Assembly: GCA_052390115.1 (NCBI GenBank)
Contig: JBQTHE010000019.1
Location: forward strand, 5,237 to 69,236
Reading direction: 5' to 3'
Source: GCA-003244245 sp052390115
GTDB lineage: Bacteria > Actinomycetota > Actinomycetes > Mycobacteriales > Pseudonocardiaceae
Length of the DNA: 64,000 nucleotides
The notes beneath the pieces are model-generated. The model saw only the letters and a list, made by a program, of their open reading frames with translations. It did no database searches and was not told the origin of the DNA. Shown one piece after another: positions 16,074 through 24,568 of the stretch. Each line of letters starts with the position of its first letter. Within the stretch, counting starts at the first letter, position 1. The position numbers and the translations under genes are program-made.

Positions 16074-16889
16074 ATGGAAAAGGTGCTGCGCGCCGGGCTG
16101 ATCCTGCTGGTCGTCCTGGTCGCCCTGCTCACCGCAGTATGGCTGCTACAGCGCCGCCTCATCTACTTTCCAGACACCGCCGTCCCGCCCGCCGGCAGCG
16201 TGCTACCCGGGGCGCAGGAGGTCACGCTACGGACCGAGGACGGGCTGGCACTCGGCGCCTGGCACGTCGCCCCAACCCGCGCCGATCGCGGCATCACCGT
16301 ACTGGTCATGCCGGGCAACGCCGGTTCCCGCGAACTGCGGGCGCCGCTGGCCCGTCGGCTGGCCGCCAAGGGTCTCGCGGTATTGCTCCTCGACTACCGC
16401 GGGTACGGCGGCAATCCCGGCAGCCCCTCGGAGGATGGGCTGATCGCTGACGCGCGCGCCGCGCGAGATCACCTCCTCAGCCGCGGTGTGCCGGCGCAAC
16501 GTCTGATCTACTTCGGGGAGAGCCTCGGGGCGGCGGTAGCGATCCGACTCGCCACCGAGCAGCCACCAGGAGGGCTCGTGCTGCGCTCGCCGTTCACCAG
16601 CCTCGCCGCCGTGGGCTCCCGGCACTACCCGCTACTGCCGGTCGGGTTGCTGCTCCGGGACCGGTTCCCGGTGACCACGCTGATCGGCCAGGTCCGGGTG
16701 CCGACCGTGGTCGTCTACGGCTCCGTCGACACGATCGTGCCACCGGAGCAGAGCGCGGCGGTGGCGGCCGCTGCGGGCGGTCCGGTGCGGGTGGTCGAAG
16801 TGGTGGGGGCGGATCACAACGACGCCGCGCTACTAGAGGGCAACGAACTGGTCGCTGCCGTGCTCGACCTCGCTCGGTCACTGCCCTGA
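16074..16889 (+). CDS. Membrane-anchored alpha/beta hydrolase (Bem46/ABHD13-like)
   Basis: A 271-residue protein with one N-terminal membrane segment (LILLVVLVALLTAVWLL) followed by LIYFPD, the typical start of the Bem46/ABHD13 group. The nucleophile elbow is GESLG, the acid is Asp in YGSVDTIVP and the His is in GADHND; MPGNAGSRE supplies the oxyanion loop. It is probably a serine hydrolase facing the outside or the membrane; the substrate is unknown. It diverges from the caspase operon with extremely short spacing. Whether the two are functionally linked is not clear. Confidence 0.85.
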   Translation: MEKVLRAGLILLVVLVALLTAVWLLQRRLIYFPDTAVPPAGSVLPGAQEVTLRTEDGLALGAWHVAPTRADRGITVLVMPGNAGSRELRAPLARRLAAKGLAVLLLDYRGYGGNPGSPSEDGLIADARAARDHLLSRGVPAQRLIYFGESLGAAVAIRLATEQPPGGLVLRSPFTSLAAVGSRHYPLLPVGLLLRDRFPVTTLIGQVRVPTVVVYGSVDTIVPPEQSAAVAAAAGGPVRVVEVVGADHNDAALLEGNELVAAVLDLARSLP

Positions 16890-17061
16890 GCCGCCGGACA
16901 GCGACAACTTCAGCCACATCCGGTGACATTCGTATCACGGCGCAGGTGAGCGCGCTCTACTGTGCCAGACAGTGCGGAACGCGATGCTGCAGCACACGTC
17001 GCAGGAACTAAATCGGACATCTGGTTCGAGTCGTGGTTGTATATCGGGCAGGTGATGAACT

Positions 17062-17379
17062 GTGTCTACACCAGACGAGAGTTCCGAGCGACCCACCCTG
17101 TTCCAGGGCACGGTGTCGGTGCGCCGTGACATTGTCCGAGCGCTCGACGAGCTTGACATCGACCTGATCCCAGGCACAGCGCAGGCCGACGAAACGCACG
17201 CGTCCTTCGAAGCGCTGCTTCGACCCGACCAGGTCGAAGCGCTGGTTGCCGCTGGCGCGACCGTGACCTTGAAGCGGACGGTCGGGCGCCGGCTCCCAGC
17301 CCAGGAGCTCGCCTCGCTGGCCGACCCGCTCGAACGGCTGCGCCCGCTAGAGCAGTTCCGCGAGGATCGGGGACAGTAA
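17062..17379 (+). CDS. Stand-alone prodomain-like partner of M14 carboxypeptidase
   Basis: A 105-residue protein from a GTG start; the stop overlaps the carboxypeptidase start (TAATG). The core VRRDIVRALDELDIDLIPG...FEALLRPDQVEALVAAGATVTLKR follows the pattern of propeptides that cap zinc carboxypeptidases (a ferredoxin-like alpha/beta unit ending in a hydrophobic strand). In most family members this prodomain is fused to the N-terminus of the protease. Here it is a separate gene, so it may act in trans as inhibitor or chaperone. The assignment comes from pattern and context; similarity is not verified. Confidence 0.6.
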   Translation: MSTPDESSERPTLFQGTVSVRRDIVRALDELDIDLIPGTAQADETHASFEALLRPDQVEALVAAGATVTLKRTVGRRLPAQELASLADPLERLRPLEQFREDRGQ

Positions 17380-18860
17380 TGTACACACGTTCCGCGGACA
17401 TCGAACTGATCAACCAGACCCTCGCCCAGTGGTTCCCCTCCATGATCGAACGGATCATGCTCACCGACTCGCGGGAGGGACGCACGATCAGCGCGCTGCG
17501 TATCCACGCCGGTGCTGAGACGAACCGGCGGGGCGTCCTGTTCGTCGGCGGTACGCACGCTCGCGAGCTGCTCAATCCCGACGCACTGGTCGATCTGACG
17601 ATCGGGCTGCTGCTGCATTATTTCAACGGCACCGATTGGGTCATCGGCGGTCGCACCTGGGATGCCGGCATCCTCCGCAGCGCGATGCACATCCTGGACA
17701 TCTTCATCCTGCCCAACGCCAACCCCGACGGCCGGGAGTACGTCTTCGACATAGAGCCGATGTGGCGTAAGAACCGGGCGCCCCTCACCGGCACGACCTG
17801 TGTCGGCGTCGACCTCAACCGCAACTTCGACCTGCTGTGGGGCATCGAGACCAGGTCGCCGGAGGGCGGGATTACGACGTCGCGCAGCCCGTGTTCAGAC
17901 GTCTACTTCGGGCCGGGCGCATTCAGCGAGCCCGAGACCCGCAACGTCAAGACGCTGCTCGATGACCACCGCATCGACTGCATGGTCGACGTGCACTCCT
18001 TCTCCGAGCTGGTCCTCTATCCGTGGGGCCACGCGCCCAACCAGACCACCGACCCCAGCAAACGGTTCACCCTCGTCGATACCTCGACGTGGCAAGAACT
18101 GCCCAGAGACGCGCCCGATTACAAAGAGTACATCCCGCCCGCAGATCTCGAGCGGTTCGAGAAGGTCGGCGCCTCCGCCGCGCAGGCGATCAAGGATGTC
18201 CGTGGCCGGACCTACACCGTCCAGCCCGGGACCGCCCTGTACGCGACTACCGGCACGACGTCGGACTACGCATATGCCCGCCACGTGGCCAACCCGGCAC
18301 TGCGCAAGGTGTACGGGTTCACCTTCGAGACCGGACCATGGACCGGCGACGTCGAAGAGTCGTTCCAGCCGCCGTTCCCCGAGGCGAACCGGATCATGGA
18401 AGAAGCGATTTCCGGCCTGCTGTCGGTGCTCCACTCGTGTGTGTGCGCCATCGACCTCATCGGCGGTCAACTGCTCGGCACTGACGACGGCAGCCTCACC
18501 GCGATGCGGTCCGTGCGGGATGACCAGCTGGCCGATACCGACGCCGGCCGCGCGTGGATCGCACTGCTTGAACGCCACGACGCCGAGCTGGTAGCGGTCG
18601 CCTCACGCGACGACGCCTTCAAGCACGTCGTCGGCGAGTTGATCACGATCGCCGGCCGGATCCTGACCGCCGAGCAGTTCGATCCCGACCACGCCCGCGA
18701 GGTCAGAGCAGTGCTCGGTCAGCTGGAACGTGCCGAGCTGTCGACGGAGCTCCGCGCCGACCTGCGCCGCCTTCACCTGCTGACCCGCCAATTCGAGGGC
18801 CGCCCGATCGATGAGGCGATCGGCCACCTACGACGAGTCCCGCCGACGAGCCCACGGTAA
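17379..18860 (+). CDS. M14-family zinc carboxypeptidase, cytoplasmic
   Basis: A 493-residue protein with a full M14 active site: Zn ligands His60 and Glu63 in GGTHARELL and His206 in VDVHSFSE, the PNANPDG loop, Arg/Asn in DLNRNF, and catalytic Glu318 in GFTFETG. The C-terminal ~130 residues after the catalytic domain are helical and of unknown function. There is no signal peptide, which is unusual because most M14 enzymes are secreted. The preceding overlapping gene encodes a prodomain-like protein. A role in trimming C-termini of intracellular peptides or proteins is likely; the substrate is unknown. Confidence 0.9.
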   Translation: MYTRSADIELINQTLAQWFPSMIERIMLTDSREGRTISALRIHAGAETNRRGVLFVGGTHARELLNPDALVDLTIGLLLHYFNGTDWVIGGRTWDAGILRSAMHILDIFILPNANPDGREYVFDIEPMWRKNRAPLTGTTCVGVDLNRNFDLLWGIETRSPEGGITTSRSPCSDVYFGPGAFSEPETRNVKTLLDDHRIDCMVDVHSFSELVLYPWGHAPNQTTDPSKRFTLVDTSTWQELPRDAPDYKEYIPPADLERFEKVGASAAQAIKDVRGRTYTVQPGTALYATTGTTSDYAYARHVANPALRKVYGFTFETGPWTGDVEESFQPPFPEANRIMEEAISGLLSVLHSCVCAIDLIGGQLLGTDDGSLTAMRSVRDDQLADTDAGRAWIALLERHDAELVAVASRDDAFKHVVGELITIAGRILTAEQFDPDHAREVRAVLGQLERAELSTELRADLRRLHLLTRQFEGRPIDEAIGHLRRVPPTSPR

Positions 18861-18932
18861 CTGCGCTGGCCACTCAACGGCACCAAGGCTGGCGACGCCG
18901 ACCGGCAGCCGACTCTGCTGGATACTGGTTTC

Positions 18933-19292
18933 ATGACTCATGCTGCCGCGTTCCGCACGGTTGCCATCGCCGAGGCGCTGTCCTGGACGGGCCTGCTCGT
19001 AGGCATGGTCTTCAAGTACCTGGTGGTGGGTGATGACATCGGTGTGAAGATTTTCGGCCCGATCCACGGCGGCCTGTTCCTGGTCTATCTCGCAGTGACG
19101 ATGTCGGTACGCCGCCAGCTGCGCTGGAGTACCGCAACCATGGTTCTCGCGCTCCTCGCCAGCGTTCCGCCGCTGGCCACCCTGGTTTTCGAGCGATGGG
19201 CGACCCGCACCGGCCGGTTGCAGGTCGGCACGCGCACGCAGCGCCCCGAGTCGCTGGACGATCACCCACCAACCGAAGTGCGGAGCCCGTGA
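18933..19292 (+). CDS. DUF3817 membrane protein
   Basis: A 119-residue protein with about three membrane helices. The pattern FRTVAIAEALSWTGLLVGMVFKY followed by GPIHGGLFLVYL is the DUF3817 signature (EAxSW/LL...KY...HG). The function is unknown and members are common in actinobacteria. It is transcribed alone, upstream of the kinase-like gene. Confidence 0.9.
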   Translation: MTHAAAFRTVAIAEALSWTGLLVGMVFKYLVVGDDIGVKIFGPIHGGLFLVYLAVTMSVRRQLRWSTATMVLALLASVPPLATLVFERWATRTGRLQVGTRTQRPESLDDHPPTEVRSP

Positions 19293-19433
19293 TCCGAGAC
19301 GTCCTCGCCTCGCCGGAGACGGTCAATCCGGACGCTAGCGACACCCGAGACGGAGGGCGGCCATCGCTTGGTCTCCACGCAGTCGCAGGGTCCATATCGC
19401 GCTGCGGATCCACTACAGGTCGAGGAGATGCCC

Positions 19434-20342
19434 TTGTCCACCAGAAGGATGCACGTCGACGAGGTGGACACCGACGCGCCGCTCGCCCGCCGGTTGCTCG
19501 CGGCGCAGTTCCCCCAGTGGGCAAAGCTTCCCATCCAGCCGGTTCCTTCCGCCGGCACCGACAACGCGATCTACCGGCTGGGCGACGACATGGCCGTGCG
19601 GCTCCCCCGCATCCACGGGGCAGCCCTGCAGGTGGACAAGGAGCATCGGTGGCTGCCGCGGCTGGCGCCACTTCTCCCGCTCGCCATCCCGGTACCACTC
19701 GGGAAAGGCACGCCCGCCGACGGCTACCCCTGGCCTTGGTCGGTCTACCAATGGCTTGACGGGGAGAACGCGACCGTCGAGCGCATCGCCGGTTCAGGCC
19801 ACGCGGCGACCGAGTTGGGGCGCTTCGTCGCCGCCTTGCAGCGGGTCGATCCCAACGGCGGGCCGCGCCCTGGGGAGCACAACTCCTTCCGTGGCGCGCC
19901 GCTGGCCGTGCGCGACCCCCCGACCCGCGCCGCGATCGGCTCCCTGCACAGCACTCTCGATACCAGCGCAGCTACCGCGGCGTGGGAAGCAGCCCTGCGA
20001 GCAACAGCGTGGCAGCGGGCACCCGTCTGGATCCACGGCGACCTCCTTGCTGGGAACCTGCTCGCTCGGCAGGGCCGACTCAGCGCCGTCATCGACTTCG
20101 GGTGCCTGGGCGTGGGCGACCCTGCGTGTGACGTAATGGCCGCGTGGACGTTCCTGTCCGCCGAGAGCCGGGAGGTGTTCCGTGCGGCGGTAGGGGTCGA
20201 CGACGCGACCTGGGCGCGAGGTCGCGGATGGGCGCTGTCCTTCGGGCTCATCGCCCTGCCCTACTACCGCGTCAGCAACCCCGTGCTCGCCCGCATCGCC
20301 CAGCGTGCGATCGACGAAGCCCTCGCCGATCACCAGCATTAA
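19434..20342 (+). CDS. Aminoglycoside phosphotransferase family protein
   Basis: The TTG at 19434 is six bases after GAGGAG and is the best start by ribosome site; ATG at 19428 and 19449 are alternatives. The product is about 300 residues with an APH/ChoK fold: GTDNAIYRLGDDMAVRLPR (nucleotide region), WIHGDLLAGNLL (catalytic Brenner motif) and VIDFGCLGVGDPACDVMAAW (metal DFG-like motif). Its closest type is the uncharacterised phosphotransferases of actinomycetes, not a classic resistance enzyme. Substrate and any resistance role are unknown. Confidence 0.85.
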   Translation: MSTRRMHVDEVDTDAPLARRLLAAQFPQWAKLPIQPVPSAGTDNAIYRLGDDMAVRLPRIHGAALQVDKEHRWLPRLAPLLPLAIPVPLGKGTPADGYPWPWSVYQWLDGENATVERIAGSGHAATELGRFVAALQRVDPNGGPRPGEHNSFRGAPLAVRDPPTRAAIGSLHSTLDTSAATAAWEAALRATAWQRAPVWIHGDLLAGNLLARQGRLSAVIDFGCLGVGDPACDVMAAWTFLSAESREVFRAAVGVDDATWARGRGWALSFGLIALPYYRVSNPVLARIAQRAIDEALADHQH

Positions 20343-20351
20343 CCGCCGCCC

Positions 20352-20831
20352 TCATGCAGTGCTGGCCCGACGGCGGACGCGTCGGACGATCAGATGGTCA
20401 AGCCCCAGCCGGCCGGAGCCCGACACGGCGAGCACCAGGCTCAGCAGCCCGAGTGCAATGACCAGCTCGGGGCCGGTGTGGTCGAGCGCGTAAAGCCCAC
20501 CGGTGTGCACGAAGATCCAGGCGCCCACCATGTTCAGCGCCATCAGGACGCCAACTGGAAGGACCGCCAGACCGAGGATCATCGCGGCACCGCCGGCGAA
20601 CTCGAACAGCACGTTGACCGGCCCAGTGATCGCCGCCAGCGGGACGTCGGATTGCTCGAATAGCGCACCGACCCCCGCGATGCTGCCACCTGCGAAGTCG
20701 TACTCGAGCTTGGCGTGCGCCACCATCAGCACCCCGAGCCCGATTCGTGCCAGGAGCAGCACGAGGTCACGAGCCACGGAGGCGGTCGCGGTGCGGTTGT
20801 CGACGTTAGGTGCGCCTGCTGGGAGCGTCAT
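20352..20831 (-). CDS. DoxX family membrane protein
   Basis: A 159-residue protein with four membrane helices. DoxX features are LLLARIGLGVLMVAHAKLEY in TM1, VLFEFAGGAAMILGLAV in TM2, LMALNMVGAWIFVH in TM3 and PELVIALGLLSLVLAVSGSGRLGLDHLI at the end. DoxX-like proteins associate with redox and thiol-stress membrane complexes in actinobacteria. It converges with the kinase gene with 9 bases between stops. Confidence 0.9.
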   Translation of the reverse strand: MTLPAGAPNVDNRTATASVARDLVLLLARIGLGVLMVAHAKLEYDFAGGSIAGVGALFEQSDVPLAAITGPVNVLFEFAGGAAMILGLAVLPVGVLMALNMVGAWIFVHTGGLYALDHTGPELVIALGLLSLVLAVSGSGRLGLDHLIVRRVRRRASTA

Positions 20832-20978
20832 GGCGATGGTGTCCTTCCTCGATCAGCCGGCAGTGCACGACGACGCCGAGGTGCCGCCGCCGCTGTTCAA
20901 GATGACTCCGGCGGTGCGAACTACTCATCGCGGTAGCCGGCCGGACCGGCGTTTGATTCCATCGTGGGGCTAGCTGGG

Positions 20979-21176
20979 CTAGGCCCTGTCCCGTAGGCCC
21001 TGTCCCGTAGGCCCTGTCCCGTAGATCATGGACCGGGTCAGATACCGGATCTCAGGTGCTCTCAGCCTCCCGAACTCAACAGCAGTGCTGTTCGGTCGAC
21101 CTTGAGCAGCACTGCTGTTGAGCTCGGGAACCCGAGGGTTGATCACAAACCCGAAGATCCGCGGGACGCGCCCTAG
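20979..21176. mobile_element. MITE-like element A
   Basis: A ~195-bp non-coding element. The left end has three tandem 14-bp copies of GGCCCTGTCCCGTA (20982-21023), the last running into GATCATGG. The right end has the inverted match GATCCGCGGGACGCGCCC (21156-21173). CTAG flanks both sides (20979-20982 and 21173-21176), consistent with a 4-bp target duplication. The centre is a hairpin with CCCGAACTCAACAG arms (21068-21129). A related element lies at 29749-30122. No transposase is encoded, so it would need one in trans. Confidence 0.7.
21068..21129. repeat. GAACTCAAC-type hairpin (copy 3, in element A)
   Basis: The left arm reads TCCCGAACTCAACAGCAGTG and the right arm is its near-perfect complement with one mismatch. 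The loop is around TTCGGTCGACCTTG. It forms the core of MITE-like element A, 200 bases past the selO stop. Confidence 0.85.
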
Positions 21177-21327
21177 CCGCGCCATGCCGGGCTCGACGAT
21201 GGGTCGCCGTAGTCTCTGCGGACGCTGCAGGGCCTGCCGCCCACCACACCGCCCAATGGCCTTCGCAGACGGGTCGTTCCCGCTCCTCCTCGCCCGGCGC
21301 CGGTTGTCCGAGCCCAGAACCTAAAAG

Positions 21328-22809
21328 TCACGTACCGCAGAACGTGCGATACGCGCCGAAGCTCGGCGGCGCCGGTGCGGCGTATGGCTCCAGACCGGGT
21401 CGTTCGTCGAACGGCTGCGCCAGCACATTAAGTAGTCGTTCAAACGGTCCTAGGTCCCCCGCACTCGCCGCGGTCAGCGCTTCCTCCATCTGGTGGTTCC
21501 GCGGGATGTAGACAGGATTGACCCGGTCCATCGCTTCCGCGATCGCCCGTGGGTCGGACGCCTGCGACGACAGCTGTGCCCGCCAACGGTCAGCCCACGC
21601 GTCGAAGGCGCAGGGTTCGGCGAAGAGCAATCGCGCAGGCGCCGCATCTCCGAGCACTGACGACGACAGCGCCCGGAAGCACGAGGTGAAATCGACCCTC
21701 TGCGCATGCAACAGCGCCAGCAGGTCGTCGATCAGCGCGCCGTCGGATCGTTGGGTACCTGCCACACCCAACTTGGCGCGCATCCCGTGGCGCCAGTACT
21801 CGTCGTAACGGTCGGGGAACGACTGCAGCACGTCGGTGGCCGCCGCACGTGCCGTATCCGTCTCGACGTGGAACAGAGGCAGCAAGGTCTCGGCCAACCG
21901 CGCCAGGTTCCACAGCGCGATGTGCGGCTGGTTGCCGTATGCGTAGCGGCCACCGTGATCAATCGAACTGAACACGGTGGCGGGGTCGAAGGCATCCATG
22001 AACGCGCACGGACCGTAGTCGATGGTCTCGCCGGAGATCGTCATGTTGTCGGTGTTCATGACGCCGTGGATGAACCCGACGAGCATCCAGCGAGCCACCA
22101 GCGATGCCTGGGCGTCCACGACGCTCTCGAAAAACGAGAGATACGGATTATCCGCCTCGACCGCCTGGGGGTGGTGACGCGCGATTGCGTAATCGGCGAG
22201 GCGCCGCACGAGCGTCGGATCATCGTGCGCTGCTGCGTACTGGAACGTGCCAACGCGGACATGGCTCGCCGCGACACGGGCGAGCACCGCGCCGGGCAGC
22301 GCCGTGTCCCGCGCGACGCGATCGCCGGTCGCCACCACAGCAAGCGCCCGGCTAGTGGGGATGCCCAGCGCGTGCATCGCCTCGCCGATCGCATACTCGC
22401 GCAGCATCGGGCCAACGGGTGCCAACCCATCACCACCTCGGGCGAACGGTGTGCGTCCCGAGCCCTTCAGGTGCAGGTCGCGACGGCGCCCGTCAACGTC
22501 GAGCACCTCGCCGAGCAACAGCGCTCGGCCATCGCCGAGGCTGGGCACGAACCCACCGAACTGATGGCCGGCGTAGGCCAGCGCTACCGGCGACGCCCCG
22601 TCGGGCGTGACGTTGCCGACCACGACGGCGACACCGTCGGGTGCTCTCAGCGCATCGGCATCGACACCCAGCTCGGTGGCCAGCTCCTCGTTGAGCGCCA
22701 ACAGCCGGGGTGCAGGCGCCGGTGTCGCTTGCCACGGCTCGTACAAGCCCTCCAGCTCACGCACATAGGAGTTGTCAAACGCGAACAGCAACCGGGCAGC
22801 GACGCTCAT
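21328..22809 (-). CDS. selO: Protein adenylyltransferase SelO (YdiU/UPF0061)
   Basis: The start at 22809 (MSVAARLLFAFDNSYVREL) is the family-typical beginning; the longer reading to 22848 runs into the upstream tandem repeat. The product has 493 residues. Pseudokinase-fold signatures are YAGHQFGGFVPSLGDGRA, LKGSGRTPFARGGDG, FIHGVMNTDNM with the catalytic/metal Asn-Asp, and DYGPCAFMD. SelO transfers AMP to Ser/Thr/Tyr of client proteins in oxidative stress. The bacterial enzyme here ends without the selenocysteine found in some eukaryotic homologues. It is monocistronic. Confidence 0.93.
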   Translation of the reverse strand: MSVAARLLFAFDNSYVRELEGLYEPWQATPAPAPRLLALNEELATELGVDADALRAPDGVAVVVGNVTPDGASPVALAYAGHQFGGFVPSLGDGRALLLGEVLDVDGRRRDLHLKGSGRTPFARGGDGLAPVGPMLREYAIGEAMHALGIPTSRALAVVATGDRVARDTALPGAVLARVAASHVRVGTFQYAAAHDDPTLVRRLADYAIARHHPQAVEADNPYLSFFESVVDAQASLVARWMLVGFIHGVMNTDNMTISGETIDYGPCAFMDAFDPATVFSSIDHGGRYAYGNQPHIALWNLARLAETLLPLFHVETDTARAAATDVLQSFPDRYDEYWRHGMRAKLGVAGTQRSDGALIDDLLALLHAQRVDFTSCFRALSSSVLGDAAPARLLFAEPCAFDAWADRWRAQLSSQASDPRAIAEAMDRVNPVYIPRNHQMEEALTAASAGDLGPFERLLNVLAQPFDERPGLEPYAAPAPPSFGAYRTFCGT

Positions 22810-22847
22810 AATCTCAAGGCTACGGGGCCGGGCCGGTCGCCGCGCCA

Positions 22848-22881
22848 CAGTGGAGTGACTCCTACAGTGGAGTGACTCCTA
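22848..22881. promoter_or_regulatory. Two tandem 17-bp repeats upstream of selO
   Basis: The unit ACAGTGGAGTGACTCCT occurs twice in direct succession 39-72 bases upstream of the selO ATG. Each contains the palindrome GGAGTGACTCC. Position and symmetry suggest an operator for a dimeric regulator controlling selO. The second copy also overlaps the end of the DUF1508 reading frame. Confidence 0.55.
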
Positions 22882-23383
22882 CAGTAGCCCGCCCCACCGC
22901 CGGACCGCCGTGGTGCGACCCGACGCCGTGCACGACCACCGGCACCGACGTGCAGCACATCAGAAGCATGATCAACCGATCTCGCGCCACGTTTGATTCC
23001 ACACCTCGCACCACGGTCCGCTCCGGTGATCGCGTGCACCAGGAAGGCCGTGCCTTCCCACACGGATGCCCAGTTCGGTCGCGGGTTGGAACCGGTGGTG
23101 TGGTGTCGGCGCGAAGGCGTTCAACGCGCGCCGTGTAGGCCGGGCTGGCCATGCAGTCGGTCGCACCCCTCCTCGCTGCGGCCTTGGTCTCGTAGGCCTC
23201 GCTAGTCGCAACCACCTGACCGGTGCTCGCCCTGAGTCGGAATCGAAACTTGCCGGTACGGTCCTCGTAGACCTCGAACGTGGCACCACCGCGGCGGGAG
23301 TCGGCGTCGAATGCTTCGCGCGACTTGACGACCTGCAGGGGCGTGCCACGTTCCCTGGCCGCACGGAACTCCGCCGCGGTCAT
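22862..23383 (-). CDS. DUF1508 (YegP-like) protein with odd C-terminal extension
   Basis: Residues ~30-75 carry the YegP/DUF1508 pattern: FEVYEDRTGKFRFRLRASTGQVVATSEAYETKAAARRG. These small proteins normally have one or two such ~50-residue units and end soon after. Here the frame continues for ~90 residues of Arg/Thr/Pro-rich sequence of a non-protein-like character, running through a 20-bp repeat at 22983 and into the selO operator. A frameshift or loss of the natural stop near base 23140 is likely. The DUF1508 part is convincing; the tail may not be a real protein sequence. Confidence 0.6.
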   Translation of the reverse strand: MTAAEFRAARERGTPLQVVKSREAFDADSRRGGATFEVYEDRTGKFRFRLRASTGQVVATSEAYETKAAARRGATDCMASPAYTARVERLRADTTPPVPTRDRTGHPCGKARPSWCTRSPERTVVRGVESNVARDRLIMLLMCCTSVPVVVHGVGSHHGGPAVGRATVGVTPL

Positions 23384-23942
23384 GTCGGTGTCGTCCACCT
23401 CGTCTCTCACAGGGACATCGTGCTCCCGTGAGCGCCGTCGGTCAGCCCGATACGGCTACCTATCGTCGTCCATCGCCGTTCCGAGCCGCCACGTTCCCTC
23501 TGCCTCGCCGACCCGGGTACAGAACGACGAGCAGCCTACGTTCGACATAGGTCTTGGCGGTCACAAGCGTCGCCAGGCTCGCGCCGGACCCGGGTGCCAC
23601 GCCCAGACGGAAGACTCCACGTCAGTGAGGATCACAGCCTCGCGAGCTGAGCGACTCCCGACGGCTCCCCGCAGGCGAGCGGGCGGAGCACTCACCGAGG
23701 GTTAGTGAGGGCGCTTGCGCCACGTTGTGATATCACGCGACCGACCTCAGCTCTCATCCTGAGACTGTTTTTCTACGTAGAGGTGGAGCCGTCTCGGGGA
23801 ATCGAACCCAGGACCTGCTCGTCACGGGGAGACCGTACCCCGCTCACTACAGCGTCTAACAGCGACAACAGTTGCAGCACTCACACCTTTGAGTGCACTA
23901 GCGGCACCGTTAGACCTGAGTTCGCACCACGTTTGATTCCAC
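22983..23942. repeat. Direct repeats CGCRCCACGTTTGATTCCAC
   Basis: A 20-bp word occurs at 22983-23002 and 23923-23942 with one difference (G/A at position 4). A shorter match GTTTGATTCCA sits at 20951-20961. The two full copies bracket ~920 bases that hold the start of the DUF1508 gene and a degenerate tRNA. They could be an insertion scar or a dispersed repeat. Confidence 0.6.
23784..23860 (-). pseudogene. Degenerate tRNA-Thr copy
   Basis: The minus strand reads a T-arm GGGTTCGATTCCCCG with the acceptor 3' side AGACGGC-T-CCA and a partial anticodon loop with CGT, matching the intact tRNA-Thr at 29616-29692 in about 30 of 35 positions of the 3' half. The flank downstream (TCTCATCCTG) also matches. 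The 5' half and the anticodon and acceptor stems no longer pair. It is either a duplicated 3' end left by an integrative element at tRNA-Thr or a decayed second gene. Confidence 0.65.
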
Positions 23943-24023
23943 GCCAACCTTCAACCGACATCGGCTGGAGCGAGTGTCCGGGAGCTTCCTCGGCACACCG
24001 AACCGTGTGGCACAATTGTGGCC

Positions 24024-24296
24024 ATGACTGTGGAGCCACTACGCACCGTACGCGATCACCTGTCCGACTTCGTCGACCGGGCCGAGCGCGAGCACGAGCG
24101 CGTCGTTGTCACCCGCAACGGCCGACCAGCCGCCGTGCTGATCGGGTACGACGACCTTGCCGCCCTCGAAGAAACCCTGGAGATCCTCAGCGACCCCGAA
24201 GCCATGGCCGACATCCGCGAGGCGCATAGCGAAGTCGCTCGGGGCGAGGTGATCGAGGGGATCGAGGCGGTGCGGGCACTACGGCCCCGACGGTGA
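24024..24296 (+). CDS. Phd/RelB-type antitoxin
   Basis: A 90-residue protein from ATG 24024 (a GTG two codons upstream is possible). The sequence MTVEPLRTVRDHLSDFVDRAEREHERVVVTRNGRPAAVLIGYDDLAALEETLEIL is the Phd/YefM/RelB family pattern: a DNA-binding N-terminal alpha/beta region and a toxin-binding C-terminal helix. It overlaps the RelE-like gene by GTGA. It probably represses its own operon and neutralises the partner. Confidence 0.9.
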   Translation: MTVEPLRTVRDHLSDFVDRAEREHERVVVTRNGRPAAVLIGYDDLAALEETLEILSDPEAMADIREAHSEVARGEVIEGIEAVRALRPRR

Positions 24297-24568
24297 TCGA
24301 GCCATATCGACTGCGGGTGACGGCCAGTGCTGGCCGGGCCATTCAGCACAAACTGCCCGAAGGCATCGCCGCAGCAGTCGTCGAATTCATCACTGGATCC
24401 CTGCTCGAGAACCCGCACCGTGTCGGCAACGCTTTGCATCGCGAGCTCACAGGGGTCCACTCCGCCCGCCGGGGCGCCTTCCGCATTCTCTACGAGATCG
24501 ACGACGAAATCCATCTTGTCACCGTGCTTCGCGTCGAGCACCGCGCCGACGTCTACCGCCCGCGTTAA
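24293..24568 (+). CDS. RelE/ParE-type toxin
   Basis: A 91-residue protein: YRLRVTASAGRAIQHKLPEGIAAAVVEFI at the N-terminus and RRGAFRILYEIDDEIHLVTVLRVEHRADVYR at the end. This is the RelE fold with the terminal H-R-x-x-V-Y motif of ribosome-dependent mRNA interferases. It is translationally coupled to the antitoxin at 24024. It lies inside the decayed integrative region and may help stabilise it. Confidence 0.9.
   Translation: MIEPYRLRVTASAGRAIQHKLPEGIAAAVVEFITGSLLENPHRVGNALHRELTGVHSARRGAFRILYEIDDEIHLVTVLRVEHRADVYRPR

Noticed and set aside
20982..21023. Three 14-bp repeats as a possible CRISPR
   Set aside because: The units are directly adjacent with no spacers, and they match the ends of a MITE-like element.
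23705..24229. 174-codon ORF covering the degenerate tRNA
   Set aside because: It runs through the tRNA-like sequence and the antitoxin gene in another frame; no protein features.
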